Source: Natronosalvus sp042663485 (lineage in GTDB: Archaea > Halobacteriota > Halobacteria > Halobacteriales > Natrialbaceae). Taken from it: a stretch of DNA of 64,000 nt. How positions within the stretch are numbered: the first letter of the stretch is position 1; each line of letters opens with the position of its first letter. This document shows, piece after piece, positions 51,559-59,135 of the stretch. The notes beneath the pieces are model-generated. The model was not told the DNA's origin and ran no database searches. It saw nothing but the letters and a program-made list of their open reading frames with translations. The DNA lies in the NCBI GenBank assembly GCA_042663485.1, contig JBHTAF010000001.1; one strand, given 5' to 3'. The position numbers and the translations under genes were made by a program.

Positions 51559-54500
51559 ATGAGTCTCGCCGATCGCCTCGGCGGAACGATCACGAGCCAC
51601 AGCAAGGCGGCGCTCGCGGTCATGCTCGTGCTCACGCTCGTGGTAGGCGCCGGCGCACCGATGGTCGACGACGACTCCTCGCTCGGGCAGTTCGAGAGCG
51701 AGTCGCCCGAAGTCGCGGCCTCCGAGTACATCGCCGAGAACTTCACCGTCGAGGGCGCCGAGAACACGACGACCGTCCAGGTGATCGTCCGTGGCAACGG
51801 CGAGAACGTCCTCTCCCAGGAGTCGCTGATCGACTCGCTTCGCTTCCAGCAGGCGCTTCGCGAGGACGAGTCGATCAACGCGACCCTCGTCGACGAAAAC
51901 GCCATCACCGGTGTCGAGAACATCGCCGCGATCACTCACATTCGAAGCCAGGAGGCCGCCGAACTCGCCGAACGCGGCGCCGAACTCGAGAATCGAAGCC
52001 AGCAGCTCAACGAGACGACCGAACGACTCAACGAGTCGCTGGTGACCGTCGTCGGCCTCGAGCGCGAGTACGCCGCCCTCAACGCCTCCTACGAAAACGG
52101 CGAGATCGACGAGGGAACGTACGAGGAGGAATCGGCCGCAATCGAAACCCAACTCGAGGAAACCACCGACGAAGCGACTGCGGACCTCGAGTCCGAGCAG
52201 GCAGCAACCTTCGAGGCAACGGTCAAGGACCTCCGTGCTGTCGTCAACCAGGAGGCCCAGCTCGAACGCCAGTACGAGGCTGACGAGATGAGCGACGAAG
52301 CCTACGAGACCCAGTCCGCCGAACTCGCCGAGCAACGCGAGGGACTGTTCGAGCAGGGCACTGCCGGCGTGCTCGCCGACGAGTGGGCGCAACTCGAGGA
52401 GGATAGCGAGGCGCTCCAGGCGGACCAGGAGGCCCTCCAGACCGCCGACCAGCCGTCGCTCGAAGAACAGATCGAGGCCCTCGAGGGCCTCGACGACGAC
52501 GAGTACGAAGAGCTCATCGCAGACGTCCTGTCCGACGACGGCGAGGACACCGCCGCGCTCGCGTTCATGCCCGCGGATTACGAGCCGGGCGAGACGTCCG
52601 CCGAGGCACGAATGCTGTTCGTCACCCAGACCTCCGAGGGTGGCGGCATGGCCGAGATGGGCGGTGGCGGCGGACCCGCGCTCGACGCCCAGCTCGACAT
52701 GCAGACGCTCGCGAGCGGGCACGACGGGGGAGAGGAGTACCTCATCTTCGGTGCGGGCGTCATCACGGACGAGATCGATCGATCGATGGGCGACAGCCTG
52801 GCCATCGTCGGGCCGTTGGCGCTGCTGTTCGTCGTCGCGGCGCTGGCTATCGCCTATCGCGACCTGATCGACATCGCGCTGGGCGTCCTCGGCATCCTGC
52901 TGGTGCTGATCTGGACGTTCGGCTTCATGGGCTGGGCCGATATCGCGTTCAACCAGATGTTCGTCGCCGTACCCGTCTTGTTGATCGGCCTCTCGATCGA
53001 CTACGCCATCCACGTCTTCATGCGTCACCGTGAACAACGCGAGGACGAGAGGACGACCGACGACGTTCGCGGGTCGATGAAAGTAGCGCTCGCCGGCGTC
53101 GGCGTCGCCCTCGTCTGGGTGACCGCAACGACGGTCATCGGATTCCTCTCGAATCTCATCAGTCCCATCGCGCCCATCCGCGACTTCGGCATCGTCAGTT
53201 CGTTCGGCATCGTCGCTGCCCTGGCCATCTTCGGCGTGCTCGTCCCCGCCGCGAAGGTCGAACTCGACGGCCTGCTCGAGTCCCACGGATTCGACCGGCG
53301 AAAACGGGCGTTCGGAACGGGGAGCGGCCGGTTCAGCGACACCCTCACCCTCGGATCCACTGCCGCGCGCAAGGTGCCCCTCGTGGTCCTCGTCGCGGCA
53401 CTCCTGTTGACCGCAGGTGGGGTCTACGGCGCGAGCCAGGTCGACACCTCCTTCAGCGAGGAAGACTTCCTCGCGGAAAGTCCGCCCGCCTGGACAGAGA
53501 ACCTGGGGCCGTTGAGCCCCGGCGAGTACACCGCGAAGTCCAACCTGAACTACGTCAACGACCACTTCCAGCGCCAGGACGTCCGCGCCCAGGTTCTGGT
53601 GACGGGCGACGTCACCGATCCGGAGACGCTCGAGCGCCTCGACGCGGCCGAATCGGCCGCCGCCGCAAACGAGGACGTCGTCTACGTCCTGCCGAACGGC
53701 GAGGCCGATGTCTCCGGGCCGCTGTCGACCATGCGCGACGTGGCCGCCGAGAACGAGTCGTTCAACGAGACGTTCACCGCCGCCGGCGGCGGGCCCGACT
53801 CGGTGCCGACTGAGAACCTCGAGGGCGTCTACGATCACCTGCTCGAGGTCGAACCGTCGGCTTCCCAGTACGTCTACCGGACCGACGACGGCGAGTACGA
53901 GGCGGTCCAGCTATCGATCGCGGTCCAGGGCAACGCCGACCTCGCGGACGTCACTGCGGAGATACGCGCCATCGCGGACGGCATCGACGACGGCGGCACC
54001 GACCCACGCTGGGAGGCGACCGCTACCGGCGACCCGATCGTCAACTACGTCGTCGAGAACGACCTGATGCAGACCGTCCTGGAGAGCCTGCTGATCACGC
54101 TCGTCGCGGTCGTGGTCTTCCTCTCGCTGGCCTACTGGCTGACGGGGAAAGGCGCGACGCTGGGGGTCGTGACGCTGTTGCCGGTCGCGCTCGCGGTGAG
54201 CTGGATCCTCGGCTCGATGTATCTGCTGGGGATGTCCTTCAACGTCCTCACGGGGATGATCACCAGCCTCACGATCGGACTGGGCATCGCCTATAGCATC
54301 CACGTCAGCTCCCGGTACATGCTCGAACTCGAGCGCCAGGGGAACGTCTGGACGGCCATGGAGACGACCGTCACTGGCACCGGCGGCGCGCTCCTGGGCA
54401 GCGCCGCGACGACCGTCGGCGGGTTCGGCGTCCTCGCGTTCGCCATCCTGCCGGTCTTGCGCCAGTTCGGGATCATCACCGGGCTGACGATCATCTACGC

Positions 54501-54663
54501 GTTCCTCGCGAGCGTGATCGTCCTGCCGACCCTGCTCGTACTCTGGACGCGCTACCTCGGCCCCGACCTGTCGAGCGCCGACTGGTCGACCGACCGGCCG
54601 ACGGCGGCCAGCGACGGCGGCCGAGAACCGGGCGGCGCGACTGCCGGAGGTGACGACGAATGA
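51559..54663 (+). CDS. MMPL/RND-superfamily exporter, second copy, 1034 aa
   Basis: It shows the same 12-helix architecture as the preceding gene, with the coiled-coil-bearing first loop (heptads Leu-Glu-Asn-Arg-Ser-Gln-Gln-Leu) and Gly-Leu-Ser-Ile-Asp-Tyr-Ala-Ile-His-Val and Gly-Leu-Gly-Ile-Ala-Tyr-Ser-Ile-His-Val. In the second motif Ala replaces Asp, so one of the two proton-relay Asp residues is missing. ATG 51559 is used; the stop overlaps the TrmB gene by 4 nt. It is probably cotranscribed with the regulator. Confidence 0.85.
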   Translation: MSLADRLGGTITSHSKAALAVMLVLTLVVGAGAPMVDDDSSLGQFESESPEVAASEYIAENFTVEGAENTTTVQVIVRGNGENVLSQESLIDSLRFQQALREDESINATLVDENAITGVENIAAITHIRSQEAAELAERGAELENRSQQLNETTERLNESLVTVVGLEREYAALNASYENGEIDEGTYEEESAAIETQLEETTDEATADLESEQAATFEATVKDLRAVVNQEAQLERQYEADEMSDEAYETQSAELAEQREGLFEQGTAGVLADEWAQLEEDSEALQADQEALQTADQPSLEEQIEALEGLDDDEYEELIADVLSDDGEDTAALAFMPADYEPGETSAEARMLFVTQTSEGGGMAEMGGGGGPALDAQLDMQTLASGHDGGEEYLIFGAGVITDEIDRSMGDSLAIVGPLALLFVVAALAIAYRDLIDIALGVLGILLVLIWTFGFMGWADIAFNQMFVAVPVLLIGLSIDYAIHVFMRHREQREDERTTDDVRGSMKVALAGVGVALVWVTATTVIGFLSNLISPIAPIRDFGIVSSFGIVAALAIFGVLVPAAKVELDGLLESHGFDRRKRAFGTGSGRFSDTLTLGSTAARKVPLVVLVAALLLTAGGVYGASQVDTSFSEEDFLAESPPAWTENLGPLSPGEYTAKSNLNYVNDHFQRQDVRAQVLVTGDVTDPETLERLDAAESAAAANEDVVYVLPNGEADVSGPLSTMRDVAAENESFNETFTAAGGGPDSVPTENLEGVYDHLLEVEPSASQYVYRTDDGEYEAVQLSIAVQGNADLADVTAEIRAIADGIDDGGTDPRWEATATGDPIVNYVVENDLMQTVLESLLITLVAVVVFLSLAYWLTGKGATLGVVTLLPVALAVSWILGSMYLLGMSFNVLTGMITSLTIGLGIAYSIHVSSRYMLELERQGNVWTAMETTVTGTGGALLGSAATTVGGFGVLAFAILPVLRQFGIITGLTIIYAFLASVIVLPTLLVLWTRYLGPDLSSADWSTDRPTAASDGGREPGGATAGGDDE

Positions 54664-55424
54664 GCGCGCCGACCGAGAACGACGCCATCGAGTCTTTCGA
54701 ACGACTCGGACTCACGAGCTACGAAGCCCGGGTGTTCATCGCGCTCCAGCAACTCGGCTCGGGCACCGCCCGCGACGTGGCGAGCGTCGCCGACGTGCCC
54801 CGCTCGCAGGTCTACAGCGTCGCTGAGAGCCTCGCCGACCGTGGACTCCTCGAGATGCAACAGTCCAGCCCCATCCGGTACCGACCGGTGAACCTCGAGG
54901 AGGCGCGCTCGATCCTCCGCTCGCGCTTCGAGTCAGAACAGGAGCGCGCCTTCGACTACGTCGAGCGCGTCCGGGAGGAACCCGGGGGTGAGGAAGAACA
55001 GGAGGACATCTGGACGGTTCGCGGTCGAGCACGCATCGACGACCGCGTGGTCGACCTCTGCTCGCGCGCCGAAGACCGAATCATCTTCGGCGCACGACTT
55101 CCGCCGCTCGTAACCGACGAGATCGAGCAACTGCTCGAGAGCAGCGCCGAGGAGGGTCTCGAGGTGACGGCCGTGAGCGCCGCGCCCGAAGTGCGGTCGC
55201 GGTTCGAACGGCTCGAGGGCATCGCGGTGTTCGAGTCCCCGGACCATCGCCAGGCCGACGACCGTTCGGGACGGATTCTGATCGTCGACGACAAGACGAT
55301 TCTGCTCAGCGTCGTCGACGACGACGGGAGCGAGACCGCCATCTGGAGCGCCGACTCGCTATTCGCCTCGGTATTGATCCAGTTGATCGAGGCCAACAGC
55401 GAGGCTCGTGGACGGGCGGAGTAG
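54660..55424 (+). CDS. TrmB-family transcriptional regulator, 254 aa
   Basis: The N-terminal winged helix reads Phe-Glu-Arg-Leu-Gly-Leu-Thr-Ser-Tyr-Glu-Ala-Arg-Val-Phe-Ile-Ala-Leu and Val-Pro-Arg-Ser-Gln-Val-Tyr-Ser-Val-Ala-Glu-Ser-Leu. The wing has Pro-Ile-Arg-Tyr-Arg-Pro. A coiled-coil segment and a C-terminal PLD-like effector domain follow (about 115-250). Known members sense sugars or envelope compounds. The 4-nt overlap with the second exporter suggests it controls that operon. Confidence 0.85.
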   Translation: MSAPTENDAIESFERLGLTSYEARVFIALQQLGSGTARDVASVADVPRSQVYSVAESLADRGLLEMQQSSPIRYRPVNLEEARSILRSRFESEQERAFDYVERVREEPGGEEEQEDIWTVRGRARIDDRVVDLCSRAEDRIIFGARLPPLVTDEIEQLLESSAEEGLEVTAVSAAPEVRSRFERLEGIAVFESPDHRQADDRSGRILIVDDKTILLSVVDDDGSETAIWSADSLFASVLIQLIEANSEARGRAE

Positions 55425-55449
55425 CTGGCTCTCGCGGGGCTAGGACAAC

Positions 55450-56517
55450 TTACTCGAGGCGATACCGCAACAGCGCCGCAATACCACCGAGATTCGAGAG
55501 CTGTTCGCCCGGCGGGAACTCGCTCGAGAAGACCGTCACGTCGCCGCCTTTCTGTTCGGTCGTTCGGACGACGTCGTCGACGTTCATCACCCAGTCGCCC
55601 TCGGGACCGCGTTCCTTGCGGAGCTTCTCGTCCAGGACGAGCAGTCGTTCGATGGCCCCGTACTCGGCAGCCTGGGCGACCGCCTCGGGGCCGTAGGCCG
55701 CTTTCGCTCCCTCGGCAATTCGCTTCGTGAGTTCGTCGATGTAGGCGGCCTCCGACTCGATCCGGGTCTCTTCCTGGACGTCCGCGACGGCGCCGCGTTT
55801 GAGGACCTCGTGAACACCGCGATCGCCGACTCCCGCGGTGTCGACCATCGTTATTTGTTCGGCAACCTCGGGGTGGTTGCGCTCGAGGTGCTTCAGCGCG
55901 TCCTGTTTCGTGAAGCCGGGTCCCGCGAGGATGATCGCGTCGACCTCGAGCCGCGAGAGGATGGTCCCGAGTTCGGCGAACAGTTCCGAGCGGTCGCGGG
56001 CGTACTCGCCCTTCCCGGTCGGACCGGTGATCGACGCCCGTTCCTCGGTCCCGTACTGGGCGACCGTGTGGACGTGGGCCTCGCCCTCCTCGACAGTCGC
56101 GATGGCGACGTCCGGATTTTCGGTGGCCTCGGCGGCCTCCTCGAGTCGCTCGTTCTGGTCGGGCTTGAACCGCTTGTCGATCGAGAGTTCGTCGCGGGCC
56201 TCGACGTTCAGCGTGTGGTGAAATCCCAGCTGGTCCTCCCGGGAGCAGGCGACGATTTCGCCGCCGACCCGGAGGCGGTTGGCGAACTTGTGGAACTCGA
56301 CGTCGTCGACGGCGATGGCGACCCACATGTGTTCGCGCTCGCCGCCCGTGTCGCGCATCTGCTCGTCGTCGCGCTGGATTCGCCGGGTGGTGTCGCCGGC
56401 GACGCGGTCGCCCGGCTCGAGGACGTACTGGAGGTGCCAGAGGTCGTCGACGCTCTCGGGGACGACCGTCACCCGCTCGCGTCCGCCCTCGAGGGGCTCG
56501 CGACTCTTGATCTGCAT
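55450..56517 (-). CDS. pelA: mRNA surveillance protein Pelota, 355 aa
   Basis: It shows three domains: the N-terminal Sm-like fold with Glu-Ser-Val-Asp-Asp-Leu-Trp-His-Leu-Gln-Tyr-Val, the central domain with Val-Asp-Ala-Ile-Ile-Leu-Ala-Gly-Pro-Gly-Phe-Thr-Lys, and the C-terminal domain with Val-Phe-Ser-Ser-Glu-Phe-Pro-Pro-Gly-Glu-Gln-Leu. There is no Gly-Gly-Gln, as expected for Pelota as opposed to release factor. It rescues stalled ribosomes with the ABCE1 and aEF1alpha systems. ATG 56517 is chosen over an upstream frame. Confidence 0.93.
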   Translation of the reverse strand: MQIKSREPLEGGRERVTVVPESVDDLWHLQYVLEPGDRVAGDTTRRIQRDDEQMRDTGGEREHMWVAIAVDDVEFHKFANRLRVGGEIVACSREDQLGFHHTLNVEARDELSIDKRFKPDQNERLEEAAEATENPDVAIATVEEGEAHVHTVAQYGTEERASITGPTGKGEYARDRSELFAELGTILSRLEVDAIILAGPGFTKQDALKHLERNHPEVAEQITMVDTAGVGDRGVHEVLKRGAVADVQEETRIESEAAYIDELTKRIAEGAKAAYGPEAVAQAAEYGAIERLLVLDEKLRKERGPEGDWVMNVDDVVRTTEQKGGDVTVFSSEFPPGEQLSNLGGIAALLRYRLE

Positions 56518-56656
56518 ACTCCGTGATGAACGCCGATGGGCTAAGTGACCTGCGGTCGGCCGCGGTCCGGTGTCGAACCGGCTCGAGCGCGTCACGCCGT
56601 GAACAAATTTCACGAGATGAGGATATCAGGGTCGACGTGGTGAGGGACGTACGCAC

Positions 56657-57103
56657 ATGTCAAACGACACTCCCGCACCTGACGTGACGGACGTCGCGGA
56701 GACGACGATTGCCGACGAACGAACCCAGGAGACGAGCCTCGGACCAGACGAGAACGTTCTCGGGGCGCTGTCGTACGTCTTCGGCATCGTCAGCGGATTA
56801 CTGGTGTACCTGCTCGAGGACGAAAACGAGTTCGCCAGGTTCCACGCCGCACAGAGCATCGCCCTCTGCGTCGGTGTGATCGCCCTGTACGCCGGCCTGA
56901 CGATCGTCGGGGTGACGGTCTCGATCGTTCTGGGCGACGTCTTCCTCATCGGGTGGCTCGTCGGGGCCGGGCTCTCGATCGTCTCGCTGTTCGTCTGGTT
57001 CGCGCTCTTCCTGGTCTGGCTATACCTGGTCGTGACGGCGTTCCAGGGCAAGAAAACCCGACTTCCGGTCCTCGGGGACCTCGCGGAGTCGACCCTGCTC
57101 TAA
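56657..57103 (+). CDS. DUF4870 membrane protein, 148 aa
   Basis: An acidic N-terminus of about 40 residues is followed by Leu-Gly-Ala-Leu-Ser-Tyr-Val-Phe-Gly-Ile-Val-Ser-Gly, Glu-Asp-Glu-Asn-Glu-Phe-Ala-Arg-Phe-His-Ala-Ala-Gln-Ser and three membrane helices. These are the DUF4870 signatures. The role is unknown, although the family occurs widely in archaea and bacteria. It starts 139 nt from the pelota start in divergent orientation. Confidence 0.85.
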   Translation: MSNDTPAPDVTDVAETTIADERTQETSLGPDENVLGALSYVFGIVSGLLVYLLEDENEFARFHAAQSIALCVGVIALYAGLTIVGVTVSIVLGDVFLIGWLVGAGLSIVSLFVWFALFLVWLYLVVTAFQGKKTRLPVLGDLAESTLL

Positions 57104-57230
57104 TCGGCTCGAGTGTGCATTTTTCGGCAGTCATGAACTGCACACGGACCGAATGGGACGATAGCCGATTCACCGCGGGAAAACAGCGCCGACGCGCCGC
57201 GAAAACAACGATCGATGACAGCCGTCGCGA

Positions 57231-57626
57231 TTAGAACGCGTCGCCCTGGAACGACGCGTCGGCGTGAAGGCTGTCCTTCAACGCGTCGTGAACCTTGCAG
57301 AGTTCGAACGCGCGGTCGATGATCTTCTGGCCCGTCTCGTCGTCGACGTCGGCTTCGACGCGAATATCGAAGGCCGTCGACTCGAGTTTGTCGTCGTCGT
57401 TCAGGTCACCGGAGACGTCGATCTCGATTTTCCCCAGCTCCTCGACGCCGCGCTGCTGACCGCCGACGCGCAGGGCGGGGACGTAACAGGAGCCGTAGGC
57501 CGCGAGCAGGCTCTCGAGCGTGTCCGGGGCCTCCTCGCCGGTAGCGTCGATGTCGACACTGAAGTCGCGAACCTCGTTCGTCGCACTGAATCCCTCCTCG
57601 GAAATGGTGGTCACTTCTTTCGTCAT
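57231..57626 (-). CDS. OsmC-family peroxiredoxin-like protein, 131 aa
   Basis: The OsmC fold has Cys47 in Tyr-Gly-Ser-Cys-Tyr-Val-Pro-Ala and Cys110 in Phe-Glu-Leu-Cys-Lys-Val-His, matching the two active Cys of the family. Members reduce organic hydroperoxides. ATG 57626 is chosen; the open frame upstream of it is without family match. It is separated by 89 nt from the UPF0173 hydrolase on the same strand. Confidence 0.8.
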   Translation of the reverse strand: MTKEVTTISEEGFSATNEVRDFSVDIDATGEEAPDTLESLLAAYGSCYVPALRVGGQQRGVEELGKIEIDVSGDLNDDDKLESTAFDIRVEADVDDETGQKIIDRAFELCKVHDALKDSLHADASFQGDAF

Positions 57627-57715
57627 TGCACGTCGACAATCGTGCCCCCGCGGCGTAAACGTTGTTCTCTCGGACGGAACAGCCGGGGCCCGCCCCGAGG
57701 TGTCGAACCGCCGGT

Positions 57716-58438
57716 TCAGAGTTCGAACGTCTCGTCGCCCTCGAGAGCGACGACCTCTGCGCTGCTCCCCGCTGCTTTCACCTCGCGAGCGAAGTCGTCG
57801 GGATCCTGCTCGATCGGCGGGAACGTGTCGTAGTGCTGTGGCAGGGCGTAATCGACGTCGAGCCAATCGGCCGCGATGGCGGCCTGCCACGGCCCCATCG
57901 TGAAGTGGTCGCCGATGGGCAGCGCCGCAGCGTCGGGCTCGAGGTACGGGCCGATGACCTCCCGCATCTCGGTCATGAGGCCGGTGTCGCCGGCGTGGTA
58001 GAATGTCGTCGACTCCTCGTCTTCGACCTGGGTCGGTTTCGTGTCCGAGACGACGAATCCTCCCGGCATTCCCGCAGAGGCCTCGTAGTCAGTCATGATG
58101 CCGTTGGTGTGGTCGGCGCGGTGCATCGTGACGAAGGCGTCGCCGCACTCGACGGTCCCGCCGATGTTCATTCCCATGCCGCCAACGGCGTCCTCGAAGC
58201 CGAACTCGTCCTGGCAGTAGGAGACGAGTTCCGGGGTCGCCACGAGCGTGGCATCGGAAAAGGCGCCGGCGTCAGCGATGTGATCGGCGTGGCCGTGCGT
58301 GAGCAACACGTAGTCCGGCGTCTCGAGGTCGTCGGCCTCGAGGTCCGTCTTCGGGTTGTCGAAGAACGGGTCGATCAGCAGGTCGGTACTGCCGACGGTG
58401 ACGTGCCACGTCGAGTGGCCGTGCCAGGTGAGCTCCAT
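57716..58438 (-). CDS. UPF0173-type metal-dependent hydrolase, 240 aa
   Basis: It starts Met-Glu-Leu-Thr-Trp-His-Gly-His-Ser and has Leu-Leu-Thr-His-Gly-His-Ala-Asp-His-Ile-Ala-Asp (metal site), His-Ala-Gly-Asp-Thr-Gly-Leu, Pro-Ile-Gly-Asp-His-Phe-Thr-Met-Gly and a late His (Pro-Gln-His-Tyr). These are the signatures of the UlaG/UPF0173 branch of the metallo-beta-lactamase superfamily. Substrate unknown. ATG 58438 is chosen over a GTG or ATG slightly upstream. Confidence 0.85.
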   Translation of the reverse strand: MELTWHGHSTWHVTVGSTDLLIDPFFDNPKTDLEADDLETPDYVLLTHGHADHIADAGAFSDATLVATPELVSYCQDEFGFEDAVGGMGMNIGGTVECGDAFVTMHRADHTNGIMTDYEASAGMPGGFVVSDTKPTQVEDEESTTFYHAGDTGLMTEMREVIGPYLEPDAAALPIGDHFTMGPWQAAIAADWLDVDYALPQHYDTFPPIEQDPDDFAREVKAAGSSAEVVALEGDETFEL

Positions 58439-58769
58439 TGCGGGTCGACCTACTCGCGTTGTCGGCATAAAGGTGGGCGCAACCGTCTACCGGTTGGTTC
58501 CACTCGTCGACTGCGAATGCGTACGATCACCAATGTTTATGTGACAATGGGGTCGATAGTCGGTGACCGCACTGCTGACACACCACGCGGTCAAACCGAT
58601 CAGGAAGACGGGGACTGCCGGTTCACGCGAACCGGGAGCGAAACACGGCGATGCCGTGTCTTTTATTGGCCTACTGTCGACGGACGATCGAGTCCCGCAC
58701 GTGGGCCGAACGAGTACCACACACCGTCAATCATCAATCTTTACAGCGGTCGCCACGAGGGTACAGCGT
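58439..58769. other. Intergenic, no supported gene
   Basis: The divergent spacer between the UPF0173 gene and the small gene at 58770. Open frames here have no family match and no start signals. No strong box was seen. Confidence 0.35.
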
Positions 58770-59036
58770 ATGCTCACCCTCTCGCTCGAGGACTTCACGA
58801 TCGAACTCAAAGACGGCTCGGTGAAGAACGTCGGCCCGACGAACAAGTCCGCGACCGCGAAACTGTTCGACGTCTCCAGTGCGGAGGCCCGCGAGTTCGG
58901 CGACAAGCGCGTCAAACTCGTCTTCGAGGACGACGACGGGAACGAACTCCAGGCCGCGCTCTTTCCCGAGCACGCTCGCGCGATCGTCGACGACCTCGAG
59001 GCGCTCGAGGCGGAATCACCGGTCTTCGAGGAGTGA
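58770..59036 (+). CDS. Conserved haloarchaeal hypothetical protein, 88 aa
   Basis: An alpha/beta protein with Leu-Ser-Leu-Glu-Asp-Phe-Thr-Ile-Glu-Leu, Val-Lys-Leu-Val-Phe-Glu-Asp-Asp-Asp-Gly-Asn-Glu-Leu and a C-terminal acidic helix. ATG 58770 is chosen because the codons upstream (from 58563) are Arg/Ser-rich and unlike the rest. No domain is recognised. It is 99 nt upstream of the RecJ-like gene in the same direction, so a shared transcript is possible. Confidence 0.6.
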   Translation: MLTLSLEDFTIELKDGSVKNVGPTNKSATAKLFDVSSAEAREFGDKRVKLVFEDDDGNELQAALFPEHARAIVDDLEALEAESPVFEE

Positions 59037-59135
59037 TCGCGCCCGCGGCTATCGATTTCGGCGGCCGATTCGCGCCATCACGACGCGAGTGGATTTCGAC
59101 AACCGTTTTAGGACGAACCTGCTTGTGAAAAGTAG

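Noticed and set aside
51496..53838. 780-codon antisense frame opposite the second exporter
   Set aside because: Low-complexity Arg/Leu/Val/Glu product, mirror of a well-supported exporter gene.
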